Below are positions 1 through 13,130 of a stretch of DNA of 64,000 nt, one piece after another; within the stretch, counting starts at the first letter, position 1, and each line of letters opens with the position of its first letter. The stretch spans positions 5,324,393 through 5,388,392 of the forward strand of contig NC_068352.1 in the NCBI RefSeq assembly GCF_014633365.1. The letters are read 5' to 3'. The position numbers were made by a program, and so were the translations under genes. The notes under the pieces were generated by a model, which had not been told where the DNA came from, made no database searches, and worked only from the letters and a program-made list of their open reading frames with translations. Origin of the DNA: Diospyros lotus. Lineage: Eukaryota > Streptophyta > Magnoliopsida > Ericales > Ebenaceae.

Positions 1-2144
1 ATATTATAACATATTTGGGCGCCTCTAGAACCTTTCTCTCTGGAAATCAATTGTAAACATTTATAATCATTATATATATATATATTATAACATACCTTGG
101 TGCCTCCAGAAGCTTCTCATCTACAAATCAATTGCTCCCCTCGCCCTTAACGCAATCCAGAAGTCTTTTTCTTCTCTATAAATCAATTGTAGCTGCTCAC
201 AGCTCGCCCTCTCACCCTTGATGTAATCCAGAAACTTTATTCTTCTTTGCAAATCAATTGCTTCTGCTCACGGCTCGCTCTCGCCTTCCCCTTCGCAGGC
301 GCTGCTTGCCCTCACCTTGTTCTTCTTCTTACTCAGTGCTGCTCGCCCTCGTAGAAGCCTCTGGTTTATCTTGCTCTGCTCGCCTCCTCTGTTCAGGTAA
401 TTATATATATATATAATCTAAAATATAGCCGTTGGTCTCTTGACCGTTGGTAAATGCAATCTCTGATTTTCTCTTTCCAAAAATTACAAAAATGGCATCG
501 AATGAGAGAAGTTGTCATTTTACAAACTCATATGCCACTCCCGTTGGAGTGGACATTTTATGTTTTCGGGTGCCATTTCGGCAATTATGCCAATGGCACC
601 CCCAATGGCAACTCCCGTTGGAGTTGCTCTAAACCCCCAATTACTGTTAACTCCCTACCTTCTCTACCCCATTGCCTCCGGTACCTCAATGCTGTCGTGA
701 CCTCCTTGCTGCCTCTACGCCCGTCACCTTCAGAGCACATCTACTGGTCGTTGTCCTCATCGTTTCCATCTCCTCGCTGCCTCAATGTCATCGCCACCAC
801 TGTAGCCTCTTCAACGCCCCCTTAATGTCGCCGTTGCCTCCAACTAGTGAAGTGGTATGGATGTAATCATTGTTTACTTATTCTATCAACAGCCAACAGG
901 TTTTAAACTTGTCTTTCGTATCTAGATAATATATATATATATATATATATCAACATATTATTCTGGTTTTCAATGCGTTTTAAGTTTGTTTAAATTTTTC
1001 AATTTAGAGACACACTCCATATTGCAATGTTTGCAAAGATTTATATGATTTACAGTTTGCAACTTTGAATTTGTTTCCTTCCCTTGTCCTTTCATTTCAT
1101 AGTTTTTCTCAATCCAACACGAACTATGGTTTTCTATATATCATTTTCACTTACCTTAGCCTCGACAAATTCATGAATTTTAATGTTTCATGATTATTTT
1201 GAATATCATGATGAACACAAATCGTCTGTTCAAGGACCTTTTCAATTTCAGTAGAAGCACAAGCCTTGAATTTAGCCAATTTGATTTCCATTCTGAGAAC
1301 ATTTTTAACCCCTCCAAAAAAAAAAAAAAAAAAGAAATGATGTTTTGATATGTTTTGATTGGAGCTTAGAGCTTTCCAAGCCATCTTTATCATCAAAAGA
1401 AATCCCCGCTAACAGCGGTTGTTCAAAATGGACCAAAATAGTAAAAAATAAGCAAAGAAAAAAAAAGAATGTTCAAAGGCAGAATGAGGCATAATCTTCT
1501 TGGTAATAAAGCAAATCAACAAAGCTAAAGAGAAACTTAAAGTGTAAGTGTAACTGTAATTGTTTTGTTACAGTGTAAGTGTAATTTTAGGATCAATTTT
1601 AGATATGTTTTGTTATGTTACTATTCAATGTTATGATATGTTTTGTTATGTTACTATTTAGGGAATTTGCAACATGTTAAACTTTAGTTTTATGGTATTT
1701 GTTTTGTTTATGTTATAAATCGATAATACGATGAGGAATTTGGGATTTTGTAGAATTGATAATAATGCTATATGTTGCAATTTTTTATGGTGATTTTGTT
1801 GTTTATTTTTTTGTTGCAGTTTTTGAATTGATTATTCTAGGTTATTTTTTGGTCTTTTGCTTTGAGCTCTAGTATTTTTTTTATGGGTTAGGCTTGATGG
1901 TTTAATTTCTTTTTAAAATGGATGTTAGTAAAGGATCTTCAATATTGGGTTAGTTCTATAGTCATGAATTTTAGATGGTTAAATAAATGGAATTGCTAAT
2001 GCAATGGATCTTTTGATCTTCAATAAAAAAAGGATTTATTTACTAACATTCCTTTGTGTTAACGGTCGTATATTTATTTACTTAATATATCTCAATGTGT
2101 TACTTTTGTCTAGAGTGTGAAAAGATACAGAATATGGATTGTAA
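1..2144. other. Non-coding AT-rich region, no gene supported
   Basis: No convincing coding region is visible. The first 400 bases are pyrimidine-rich and end in a plausible splice donor context (TTCAG then GTAATT near 396-402), so this could be an untranslated exon of something upstream, but nothing confirms it. Short open frames at 447-866 share a repeated ACTCCCGTTGGAGT phrase and look like repeat sequence rather than protein. An (AT)n tract lies at about 928-950 and an A-tract at 1316-1333. Confidence 0.5.
28..262 (+). repeat. Four spaced copies of an AAATCAATTG-centred repeat
   Basis: AAATCAATTG occurs at 44-53, 125-134, 180-189 and 251-260. Each copy is preceded by a related CCAGAA plus TTCTTCT-like stretch. 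Spacing is uneven (81, 55, 71), so this is a degenerate tandem repeat. Function is unknown. Confidence 0.65.
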
Positions 2145-5100
2145 ATGGGTAAAGAACTCGAATATGGTATCTCCTTAGTTTGTGGCAAGGATAGAAAAGC
2201 TTATAATTGTTGCAAAACAGAGTTTGAATTCTGGGGGTTAACTCTATACCCATGCTTCAACTATGCTAATAGGAGGTTGCAAAGCATAGATGTCATTAAA
2301 GCTCATTTGATTAGAAACGGAATTGATGACTCGTACACACAATGGGTGTATCATGGTAAGAAAGAACTTGAGGAGGAAGAAGGTGTGGGTAACGAGGAAT
2401 TCTTCAATGAGTAATTTGATGGATTGGGAGAAGGATTGCACAATGTAGTTGGTGTTGATGACCTTTTTAACTTTGGGCCTACGAGTGACTTCGTTGGAAA
2501 TGAATGCCCAGCTATTGAAGAGGCCCATTATGAGAAGTTATATGAAGCTTTATATAATCCTGTATATAACAGATGTGAAAACTTCTCTACTTTGACCTTT
2601 GTTTTGAAGCTAATGAACATAAAAGTGATGAACAAATGGAGTGATAATTCATTTGAGATGCTATTGAAGCTAATCCAGAGGTGCTCCCAAAGGGTAATAA
2701 TTGTCCAAAGAACTATTATGACACTAGAAGATTGCTTTGTGACGTCGGTTTGGGTTACTAGCATATTGAGATGTTTGTCTATATGATTGTGCTCTGTTCT
2801 ATGCTGAGCATAGCAATACTACAATATGTCTTGTTTGTAAATATAGTCGCTATGTTTGCAATAAGATTTTGCATAAGAGGCTGTGATACTTCCCTATCAC
2901 GCCTCGTCTGAAGCAGTTAATTATATAGCTCATGACACACAACTAGAGATATGCGTTGGCATAAAGAAGTTTGTGCGAAAGAGCCTGGAGTGTTATGTCA
3001 TCCCGCTGATGGGAAGACTTGGAAGCACTTTGATGAGTTGTACCCTGACTGTGCTACTAATTCAAGGAATGTACGATTGGGGTTAATTAACTTCAAATGG
3101 GTTCAATCCATTTAGCAATATGCTGACAACACATAGTATGTGGCCAGTCATTTTGATGCCTTATAACATGTCGCCTTGGTGTTCAATGCATAAGAGCAAC
3201 TACCTCTTAATGTTGTTGATTCTGGGACCAAAGTCCCCTGGTAAGGACTTTGATGTATTTCTAAGGCTGCTTGTGGATGAGCTTAAAGTTCTATGGTGTA
3301 ACGGGATTCAAGCATATGATGAATACTCCTGATCAAGTTTCACTCTTTGTGCAACAGTTATGTGGACAATTAGTGACTTCCTTGCTTATATTTACTTGTT
3401 CGGGTGGAGCACCATGGGTAAATTGGCATGTCCAATATGCCTTGAGGATACTCGTTCCAAACAAATTCGGGGAAAACAATGTTATATAGGGAACATATGC
3501 TTCTTAAGTAAAACACACCCATGGCGAAGGAGTACGGAGTATGATAGAAAACCAGAAAGAAAGGGACCACCTCGTTAATTTTTCGGTGATGATATTTTGT
3601 TGCAGTTAGAGGAGGTACCTATATGCACCCCTATTTGAACTACCATATTGGTTAAAGCTATTGATGCGTCATAATTTGATGCTATGCATATTGAAAAACA
3701 ATGTTTGTGATAATATTGTTGGGACCTTATTGAATGATCCCATGAAGTCGAAGGATACTGTGAAGGCACGTTTAGACTTGGAATATCTTAACATTCATAA
3801 AGAATTATGGATGAGGGACTGGAATGAAAAATTTGATAAACCTCATGCAAATTACACATTGAGTAAATTAGATTGTGAGGGCTTTTGTGACTTTATCAAG
3901 TCAGTCCGCTTTATGGATGAGTATACTTCCAACATCAGTCAATGTGTGATAGACTCTCATATGCTTGGAGGGATGAAAACACACAATTGCCATGTATTTC
4001 TCCAAAAAATACTACCAGTGGCCATTCTCCCACACTTAGATAAGAAAATACATGCCACGTTGATTGAGTTTTGTTAATTCTTTCAAAAATTAAGTGCCAA
4101 GACTCTATATGTCAACGAACTTGAGAAAATGAAGACAATGATTGTTATCATACTGTGCAAACTTGAAAAGATATTTCCATTGGCATTCTTTACAATCATG
4201 GTTCACTTATATGTGCATTTACCTGAACAAGCATTGTGGGGTGGACCAATCAGTTCGAGATGGATGTTTGGCATTGAACATCGCATAGGTACATGCAAGG
4301 GATACGTTCGTAACTTTGCATGCCTTGATAGTTCCATTACTGAAGCATATGTTGTTGATGAGGTTGTGGCATTTCTATCTTGTTATTTGCATAGTATTGA
4401 GAGAAGATTCCCATGTCTAGAACGTAATTGGAATGTACCTAGTACACAACATAAGATGGAGTTATTCAACAACAAGGTTCATACGATGAGGGCCTCTAAA
4501 TTTGGTAAGCTAGGGATTTATGGGCATGTGGTGCAATGATACATTTTGAATAACTGCGGAGACGGACTTGATGGTTACATAAAGTGAGTTGGGCACATGC
4601 ATATGAAATATTTTTAAAATGTAATTAATGGTTCATTCTAAAATACGTAATCACCCATTGTTTCATTATAGTGAGCATAAAGAAGTATTTTGTTTGAGAA
4701 ATGTGCGAGAAGAAGATTTTGAAATCATACAAAAACATGAATTTCCTTCTTGGTTTAAGAACAAGGTTAAAATATCATATATATATATATTATTTTATTT
4801 TTTTATAATTTGTCTAAAATTATTATCTCTAATATTAACTATGTACAAATGACTAATTTTAGAGTCAATGGCGATCCTAAAGCAATTGATGATTTGTACT
4901 CATTGTCACAATATGCGGATGATCATTACACAATTTGGCATAGTTGCATTGTCAACAATGTTAGATTTCGCTGCAAAGAACGTGATGAAAAGTTCAAGAC
5001 ACAATGTAGTGGAGTTTGTACATGGGTGATTATGAGAGTGGCGATATCACATATTATGGTGCTCTACTTGAAATTTTAAAATTAGATTTCATCTATCAAC

Positions 5101-5160
5101 TTACGGTATTTATGTTTCGTTACAAGTGGTACAATACTGATCCGAAAGGAAAAAAATAGT
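2145..5160 (+). pseudogene. CACTA (En/Spm) transposase TNPD/TNP2-like, decayed
   Basis: Translated pieces in several frames follow the domain order of plant CACTA transposases. Residues encoded at 2145-2414 resemble the transposase-associated domain (YPCFNYANRR, VIKAHLIRNGIDDSYTQW). From 2580 to 3575 lies a Transposase_21 (tnp2) region with LRYFPITPRLKQL, NMLTTHSMWPVILMPYN, GPKSPGKDFDVFLRLLVDEL and CPICLEDTRS-like segments. At 3661-4077 is a NVCDNIVGTLL segment, then a DUF4218-like block at 4100-4540 (WMFGIEHRIGTCKGYVRNFA). A DUF4216-like tail is at 4860-5150 (YYGALLEILKL, KWYNTDPKGKK). Stops and frameshifts separate these blocks, so no intact product is possible. Diagnostic CACTA terminal repeats were not found on either side. 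The family assignment is firm; the exact ends are not. Confidence 0.85.
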
Positions 5161-5368
5161 GGTTAATAATAATTTGGCATCACTTGACATTACATCTAAT
5201 TGGTCTACTGAAGATCCGTTTCTAATGACGACTCTAATGACCTAGATCTTGATGATGATGCATGATTACCTTGTTTGATTAGGTTATTAAAAATTAACCA
5301 TATTTTAAAATAAATTTATTATTCTTAGTTTGATTACGTATTAATTTATATTAGTATACAGTTCTTGC

Positions 5369-5720
5369 ATGGCTATTGGAGGGCGAAGGGGTGGACGAAG
5401 AAGAGGGATGGGTTGGAGGACAGACAAAGCCTATTGCTGCCCCTACTACATCACATTCTGGTTTGTTACATTTAGAGTTATTGTTGATTTCATTATTTTT
5501 CCAACACTTATCTTTGGTGCTTACATGCATATTCATTTTTATATAGGAGAACATGTTGGAGGACAGACAGATCCTATTGCTGCCCCCACTACATCACATT
5601 CTGGTTTGCTGCATTTAGATTTATTGCTAATTTCATTAGTTTTCCAACACTTATCTTTGGTGCTTACATACATATTCATTTTTATATAGGAGGATAGACA
5701 GAGCATATTGTTGCCCCCAC
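5369..5720 (+). repeat. Tandem exon-plus-intron duplication inside the CACTA element
   Basis: A unit of about 150 bases is repeated: a coding-like part reading GGQTDPIAAPTTSHSG or close variants, followed by a T-rich intron-like part ending in TTTTTATATAG, a good acceptor. The unit starts near 5415 and 5560, with a partial third copy near 5690. Each coding part ends in TTCTG followed by GTTTG, a possible donor. The first copy keeps the frame, the third is broken by TAG. Confidence 0.7.
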
Positions 5721-5959
5721 TACATCTCCATCAATGGAGCCTATTACAGTCCCATTTCCATCAGATATCGCACATTTTGGTTTGCCAACTATCACAATCT
5801 GGTTTGCTGCATTTAGATTTATTGTTGATTTTATTATGAGTTTATTTTTTTATAATGTTAGGTTTCATATAATAAATTGCCAAGTATAACAAAGTTTCTA
5901 TTTCTAAGAAATTAAGATTTGAGTCATGATTAGATTAAAGTATAACAAAGTCAGAATTC

Positions 5960-6880
5960 AATCAATTTTTGTTTCTAACATTTTTAGTTGCAAATGTGGA
6001 TGTGCACACCTCATCTCGATTAGCAGCTGCAGATGTGGACGCACCTAAAGGTTCAAATGTACGCGGGAGTACTTATGGACAAAGTGCTCAGAAGGTGAAG
6101 AAACATGCTAAGGGAAGATTGACTGTGGAGTTCAATTTTAATCTTACATGCAAGCTATTTGTGACAATGCAGAGATATCTAATAATGAAATTGGGTACAT
6201 TGTACGTAAGAATTGTAGCTTTCGGTATAAGAAGTGGAGGTGTGTACCTTTGACAATTAAAGCACTGCTTCGTCACAAACTTCTTGTAAGTAAATCATCA
6301 TTTTATTACTTTTACTTTGTATATTTATATGTTTTCTTATTCCTAACATTATATGATTTCTTTTATTTTGTAGATTGTTTTTGATATTAACATTGAGGAT
6401 AAGAATGTCCAAAAGGTCAACGATAAACAAATGTAACGAGCTTAGAGAGGCCACAAATATAAGTTGCATGCTTACTTCAAAGAAATTGGAGGACAGGAAG
6501 ATCCAATTAAGGCCAAGAGTAAGTGCCAGGAGGAAGTGAGCCAAGAGGATATTGGGTTTACCTTTGTGATTTTTGGACAAATCCTATTTTTATGGTAATA
6601 CTTATAACTATTTTTCAGGATTCTTCTTTTTTATTAAGGAAAATATATATTTATTAATGAATTGTTAATTTTTAAAGGAAACGATCATGGAAGAATGCTA
6701 ACTCTCGTGCAAAACGAAAGTGGGAATTTAGAAATGGTTTTAGGAGTACAGTGCGTCATCACATTGTTCGTGGAGTTGACTTGGATGCTCCGATAGGACA
6801 TATTGAGACTTGGCGTCTGAGACATTGGCATTCCCAACACAGTTGGTCGTCTCGAGAGTTAGGGCTAAATATATAAGTAT
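5960..6880 (+). pseudogene. CACTA second gene (Ptta/En/Spm TNPA-like), decayed
   Basis: The segment at about 6145-6290 translates to a stretch with EISNNEIGYIVRKNCSFRY and KWRCVPLTIKALLRHKLL. This matches the conserved region of plant Ptta/En/Spm accessory proteins that lie downstream of the CACTA transposase. A further piece at 6430-6600 contains YKLHAYFKEIGG, and one at 6690-6870 contains KNANSRAKRKWEFRNG and GHIETWRLRHWH. The pieces sit in different frames, partly because of introns (acceptor-like TTTTGTAG at 6366-6373) and partly because of stops. It belongs to the same element as the transposase remnant upstream. Confidence 0.7.
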
Positions 6881-6889
6881 ATTATTTTT

Positions 6890-7492
6890 TTTTTCCCTAA
6901 GTTAAAGGTTCTGATATAAGGGTTGGTTGGCAGGTTTTTGTTTTCTGTATTTTCTCAAATATTAAAGATATTTTTATAATTATCCTAAATGTCAGGGTAT
7001 CACGTGGAGTTTTTCCAAATATAAGTGCTCAAGTTAAAGTTACATATGACATTTACTTTATGTTTTCTTTGATTATGCACTAGAATGGTCATGAATTAAT
7101 AAATGAGTTTCATTTACACAATTAAAATTAAAATAATTATAAAAAATTCATAGTTTAAATCATGGAGATAAAATTTATTTGAGCATTTACTAAAATAAAA
7201 CCTAATTACCCTTTTAAAATTGAAATAAGTAAAAAGTTTCATATTTGAAGAACATCGAAATAATATATATTTTGAACATTTATTAAATAAGTAAATAGGA
7301 GACCAATTTCCATCCTTAATTATGCAATTCCTTTTCAGTAAAATTCACATTGAGGAAAGTTCTTTTTGTAACTCCATCTCATTTTACAAAGCACCTATCT
7401 TTTAAGAATCACTAGTTTTCATCTAAGCAACTCCCAATAATTGATTCTAAGCTAGAAAATATTTGCTTGCCACTTTCAAGGATTAGATATAG
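6890..7492. other. AT-rich spacer, nothing recognised
   Basis: The stretch lies downstream of the CACTA remnants. I see no coding region, terminal repeat or RNA gene in it. It probably includes the 3' end of the CACTA element, but no CACTA terminus can be recognised. Confidence 0.4.
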
Positions 7493-8465
7493 TGTAAAAC
7501 CCACAAAATATGGGTTGTTTTTTTTTTTTGTATTATTTAAATATAACCAAACAAAAATACTAATTAAATTAATATAATTTAATTTGAATCTAGGCTAATT
7601 TAGGTTAGCCGAGATCCAATTAACCACAAGCCTAATTGGGCATGTAGGTTTGTTGAAGGGCTCAACCCATAAGGGTCGAGTATATATAAATGAGGGGAAA
7701 CCCTAGGGGTTCCTTTGCGTTCTACCCATTTTTTGAAAACACTTTGTCTTTAACTCTCATTGCCTTTCTTGGTTATCATTGCAAATTAAAGACCTTACAT
7801 GGATTTCTAGTAAAACCTTTTGATTCTTGGGTAAATTGACACTAGATTTATTGAGGAACTAACCCTTAGCTTTTTATTTCGACCATTCTCGTTGGCAGAC
7901 ACTGACTTTCTGGTAAGACTTCGAACATCGACAAGAAATTAACTTGGCATTTTCATGCCATAAGGTAAACTTTGAAACCTCCGTGTTTATTTTGTTTGAT
8001 TATGATGAGTGCTATGTTTCTTGCCCCTAGGGTAGATGTAAGTTTAGGTCATTGATTAAAACCCTAACTTTAACTGCCAATGTTTTTAAAGTTTCATTGT
8101 TTTTGGATTTTTTTTTCTATTTAACCCCATTTTTTTTAATAAACTCTCATTATTTTTGTAACACTTTAAAAACTCTAACACATACATATATAACCTTTGA
8201 CATGCACATGGAAAAAACATTTTAACCTTTTTTAAATAAAAATATGACAATTTGATCCTTTTGATTTTGAAGTATGATAAATCATTGGTCACAATATTCC
8301 TAATGACGGTCTCTAATCATCCACGATCTCCATAAGGGAGACTGAAAATAACTTGATGTTTTCAAGCAATTTAAGGGCTTTGTGATATTGTTCTTTTTTC
8401 TGGAGATATGCAATCTTGCTTTATTTGCTACTTTGAGTTGCTTCTAGTTGGTGTTAAGTTTGTAA
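7493..8465 (-). mobile_element. Possible LTR fragment in reverse orientation
   Basis: It begins TGTAAAACCC, close to the TGTAAYRACCC start shared by LTRs in this window. A TATA box (TATATATAAAT) lies at about 7681-7691, followed by a CCCTAGGGGTT phrase and a TTCATGCC/AAGGTAAAC stretch like that downstream of the TATA in the 11562 LTR. The distal end and the target duplication were not found. The piece is interrupted by the LTR starting at 8466. Confidence 0.3.
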
Positions 8466-10961
8466 TGTAACACCCCGCTCTCCTAGATCAAAATCTCGTA
8501 TGGTATACAACCGAAACCATCTTATTCATAACTTTAAAGTTAAACCAACATTTACATAACGTCATCAAAATAAACAACATAATTGAAAATGGCATACTAT
8601 AAACTATCCACTAATCGCCGTCACTCCTCGGCAATCCCTTTTCTTTTTGCACCGCTACCTTTACCTGGAACGTTTGAATATTCCAAGGACATAGTCCATA
8701 TTAGATGATGAATCATCTAAGTGAGAGCTTAAAACACGTTTTCATGAATGTATACAAGACATGAACAAACCGACACAACCCGACAACCCCTAGCCCAAGA
8801 GAATCCCACACAGCGCTTAACCCTACCATGGGGAAAGAGAAATCTCTCTATAAAGGTAACATCACCACACCGACACATTGACACAACACGGTCCTAGCTT
8901 AAGAGGGGCAAGGTCAACGCACCTCCCCAACACCTCGGGAACAATCGTTACCATTCTTGGCCCAGGAGAGTCACATCAACGCAAGAACCCAACTTACCAC
9001 AATTATGTCAGGGATTACGTTTCCACTCAAAAGCATTCAGGAACCATTACCCAATTCCAACTCATATCCCATATAAACCACTAGTCGTTCTAGTACAGCT
9101 TCCCTAGCCATACGGCCTGGCACAAAAACCTAGGTAGCTATCCCGGCATGCACACTAGCACTAGATACCCCTATACATTATTTCGTCAACACCTTTGGGG
9201 AATTACGACTACACTATCCAGACAACATTCCCGCCTGACATCCTATATGAACCACACAACATGCATGACAATGCCACATATCACCACCCAATGCACATGT
9301 ACAAAACATTTAGGGACAAACCTCCCTCATGAAACCAACCGTCACTGGTTACCGTTCGCATGCAACAAAACTATTTTGCATGAAATCATAACACGTTTAG
9401 GTAAAACAAATACCAAGTTTTTAAGATAGAACTACTCACAATAAATCAAGTTTTGGGGGTGGACACTCACAATAAACCAAATTTAGGGTAAAACTACTCA
9501 CAATAAATCAAGTTTTGGAGGCGAACACTGACTTCAAACGTATTTAGAATGCCTCGATTCTCGTGCATGATCTCAATTTGTGTGTCAAACCTCAAACACC
9601 TGTACTTATACTCAACCTTGAGCCACGATACTCCCTAAACATTATATTTATTTAAAGGAGCATCAAAATCCAATTTTCTTTAATTTTCCATATTTTCCTT
9701 CATTTTCTCCTAGTTTTCACCTTGATAATTCCAAAATAATTATTTTCTCAAACATTTTCTAAAATCTTTCAACATGATAATTCCTAAAATAATTTTAGAA
9801 AAATATTAAAATAAATTCCAGAAAAAACCCTTATCCCACGTGCCCTCACATGCTAATCGCGTGTCTGCGAGTGAAGTGTGGCGCATGCAGCTCATTCGCC
9901 GTTCTTTTTCCTAGCTTCCGATCGCCGGTGACTGCTCTGATTGCCGATCTGATCACACCCTCTTGAAGCCCTTCCTCAGTCAATCCTAATGGCACCACTT
10001 GTTGCCCGAATACTCACTAGAAAAGGCCCCAAACGGTCGGTTACAGGTACCCTTGGCGTCCGCCTCGAGCGTCCGACAAAGCTTCAAAACAGCTTTAAAC
10101 GAACACCAAATGCTCCGAAAATGATGCCCACACACCAAGAAGAAAAAGCCCTCTATTGGTTTCCCTCGATTCGCCCTCAAACTCGAATAATTTTATGCAA
10201 AAATCTTGAAACTCTCAACCCCTTTTTATAGCCAAAAATCGGCCATAACTCGACCAATCAGTGGCCAAGGCTTGGCCCCCAAGCTTCCAAGCGCCATATA
10301 TGACCTTCCCCAACCTTCCCCCAGCCGTCTCATCGCTGAAAAATGGCTCCACGTGCGGCAACCATTTTTGCACTGTTCACACTGTATTTTACTTTATTAC
10401 ACTTCAACCCCCTTGTTTCTTCAAATCTCATTTTGCCCCTTTCCTTGAAGCCCCTGATCTTTCTAACAATATCACTAAAGCCCACAAGTTTTGTACTCTT
10501 CATTTCATCCTCGAAATTTTTTAAAAACTATCCTTTTGATCTCCCTCGGGTAAAATTAGCAAATTACACTTAGGCCCGGCCGTTGATTGATTTCACCCTA
10601 AATCCATTTGTTTCAACCCAAAATCGTTCAAGGGTTGTTCCATATATAAAATCTAAGTCCTTAAGACACTTCGTTGACTTTTCAAAATTCTCTTATGTTG
10701 ATTCGATTTTTCAACTCGATCCATAACTATACCGAAAATCCTTCCTAATCCAATTTCTTTTGACACCAAAAATCATGACTTGAATCACTCGTTGATACTA
10801 TTCCATTTTTTCTAAACATCTAGGGTCTGAGGCACTCCCTGTAGTTGATTTGGTTACTTAAAATTGTGATAGTGTACCCTATAGCCTTATTCTTTCAAAA
10901 ATTCCACTTATACCATTCGTAAAATTCCATTTATAACCTCAAGAATTTCCTGAGTATTACA
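8466..10961 (+). mobile_element. Solo LTR (gypsy-type family), 2496 bp, TSD TGTAA
   Basis: The element starts TGTAACACCCC and ends GAGTATTACA, so it has the TG...CA ends of an LTR. It is flanked on both sides by TGTAA (8461-8465 and 10962-10966), a perfect 5-bp target duplication. No second LTR, primer-binding site or pol gene follows, which fits a solo LTR left by recombination between the two LTRs of one element. Near its left end it carries TTTACCTGGAACG (about 8660), a motif shared by other LTRs here. The open frames at 8878-9429 and 9989-10573 lie in LTR sequence and are not supported as genes. Confidence 0.8.
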
Positions 10962-10966
10962 TGTAA

Positions 10967-11264
10967 TATGCTTAAAATTTTTCTACAAGTTACTTTGTTA
11001 TGTTCTTATTTTTATGAAATGAACCCCTCTATATTTTAAGGAAAAAGAAAATGATAAAGAAACACATATAAACTCAAATCCTTCTATTATCTCTTTTTTT
11101 GGTGAAGTGCAAGTCGAAATAGAGTGAGTTTGGAAATGATAAGTTGGAAGGCTCTTCATTTGAAGTTGGATCATTTCTTATCAAGGTGGGAAGCTTACTA
11201 GTTTGTGATTATCTAGCTCCTAAACTCATCCTAGTAAGTCATCTACCCCCTTTCATAACACATG
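10967..11264. other. Unassigned spacer
   Basis: A short AT-rich interval between the solo LTR and repeat X. No gene or repeat is recognised. Confidence 0.4.
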
Positions 11265-11561
11265 GAGCATTCATTGGCATGACATGTTGTTGGTTTTCTT
11301 ATTAGGTGCATTATTGTCACTTTATTTTGTATAAATATCATGGGAGCATGTTAGGGTTATGTGTGGGAGGTCTTAAGATGAGAATGACTAAGGTTAGAGG
11401 TCGCAATCAATAAAGATTAGTGTGGGATCTCGAGACAAGAATGCTCGAGGTTAGGGGCTACCATCTTTGGAAATCTAGACTTTCTCGGTCATAGAGACCT
11501 TCAAAATGTGAATAATATGGTTAGAGGTTGCATTTAATGGTTTTTGTACTCAGACTTACTA
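11265..11561 (+). repeat. Repeat family X, copy 0, left part
   Basis: This matches 29204-29500 over its whole length (GAGCATTCATTGGCATGACA through TTTTTGTACTCARACTTACTA) with scattered differences. The match stops abruptly at 11561, where an LTR start (TGTAATGACC) begins. The continuation of the same repeat resumes at 20155, so the intervening 8.6 kb is inserted material. Confidence 0.75.
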
Positions 11562-12430
11562 TGTAATGACCTATTTTTTATGAATTAATATAGATTTAGT
11601 TGTAAGGAATAAATTAAAAATATTAAAATTAATGTATTTTTTATCATGAGAGTTTTAGTAATTATCCGAAATTATAGGGGTTAAATGTAATTTCAAAAAA
11701 TGTGGCCATATCATGTTAAATATAAGTTGTGCATAATATTAATTGAGGGAGCTTGTAGGCAAGATGACACACGTGCTAGAGGGGGGCTAGGGGAGATCGC
11801 GTGTTCGATTCCTTACGTGGCCCTGTCGCGCGCCAAGCAGGTGCCAACTGCTACCACCTATCCAAATAGCCCTACCATGTGTCCAAACCTCATTTTTCCA
11901 CTAGAATTTGATACCTTTTGCCCCCACGTTGCTTCTACAACATTCCTTCTCCTTGGCCTATATATATGGGATGAATGCTTGAGTGAAATGAGAGAATTTT
12001 GGGAGAGATTGGGAAGATTTTGGTAGCGTGGGGACTTGGGCTGTGACGTTAAAAACCTTGGTACATTTTAGGAGTTAAGGGAAAATATCTAAGGCAAGTT
12101 CATGCCTCTTAACTTTTTATTTTGCAAGTTTAGTTACTTTCTTTGCAAAGACATGCTTTTATTTTTGCAAGTCATTTCTCAGTACTCTACAAGTTATTTC
12201 CCTTTTCTAGTAAATTATTTCATGGTTCTCATTTATACCTACTAAGTCTCAAATAGGGTTTTGTATCACCCTATCTTCCTTTGGGAATGATGCCTTATTG
12301 AGGACATGTAAGGGTTTAATGTTGTCTTGCATAGGTTCTGTTCTCTCATGTATGTTGTCTCGGGTAATTGTATGTCAGTTATATATGATTAGTCATTATA
12401 ATATGCATGGTGTGATGATATATAAAGCAT
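11562..12430 (-). mobile_element. LTR fragment in reverse orientation, truncated
   Basis: It starts TGTAATGACC directly where repeat X is broken. The reverse complement of 12120-12400 resembles 25980-26280, inside the LTR at 25356-28052 (GACAACAT..., ACAAAACCCTATTTGAGACT, AACTTGCAA motifs). A TATA box reads TATATATA at about 11960-11967. A tRNA-like B box (GTGTTCGATTCC) is near 11801. The other end of this LTR is missing; family relationship is clear but the boundary near 12430 is approximate. Confidence 0.6.
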
Positions 12431-12919
12431 GTACACAAAAATGGATTTAGAATTGGAAATAATCACAATGATTTATTACCCAAAAATTAAAGCAAGACAG
12501 AACTGCTATAGTAAAATTATAGTATTCTAGACATAATTCAACAAGGCTGTTATGGGTACAAATCATAATCAAAAAATTCAAATCCTATACCAAAACAAAT
12601 ACTATGATGTTTAGTTTAAAAAGAAACAAACGGATTGCAAATCAGATATAACCACAGAAAGTTATGCCCCAAAAATATAAGCATGGTCAGATTACACAAA
12701 AACATAAATTTTAGATTCAAGTAGGTATTTCATAGGGAACTTATAGGCTCAATACTTGGCCAAATAATCCAAATAATATATAAAAATGAAGCTTAAGAAG
12801 TCTAGTTTACAACCCAACAAACAGATCTCAACTTCGATATAACTATAAAAAGTTATGGCCAAAAAATACAACCTACGCAATTTGGCCAAAAATTTAATAA
12901 CTTCGAAATAAAAGAAATG

Positions 12920-13130
12920 AAAGGAATGGAACTTGCATAACAAAAGGAGCTGCAAGAACTTGCATAACATTAAGAGATGAAACGAACTTGCACATAAATG
13001 GAGAAGAGAAGAGAACTTGCATATCAAGAAGAGATGCAATGAGAACTTGCATAACATCAAGAGAGGAAAGGAACTTGCACATAAATGGAGAAAAGAAGAG
13101 AAGAGAAGAGAAGAAAACTTGCATAACAAA
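12920..13130 (+). repeat. AACTTGCAT motif array in an LTR
   Basis: AACTTGCAT or AACTTGCAC occurs about seven times between 12928 and 13128, spaced by purine-rich spacers such as AAGAGATG and GGAGAAGAGAAG. Similar arrays occur in the LTRs at 18780-18870 and 26160-26640, and single copies near 46180 and 54808. The position ahead of a TATA-bearing segment suggests an LTR promoter region, which is inference. Confidence 0.65.

Noticed and set aside
447..866. Several overlapping open frames
   Set aside because: They overlap in all three frames, lack known domains, and share a repeated ACTCCCGTTGGAGT phrase; repeat-derived.
7493..7493. TATAGTG near here as the right end of the first CACTA element
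   Set aside because: The inverse CACTATATC does not resemble the usual CACTA terminus and has no sub-terminal repeats; an LTR start fits as well.
8878..9429. Open frames of 68 and 93 codons
   Set aside because: Inside a bounded solo LTR, with no domain and no start context.
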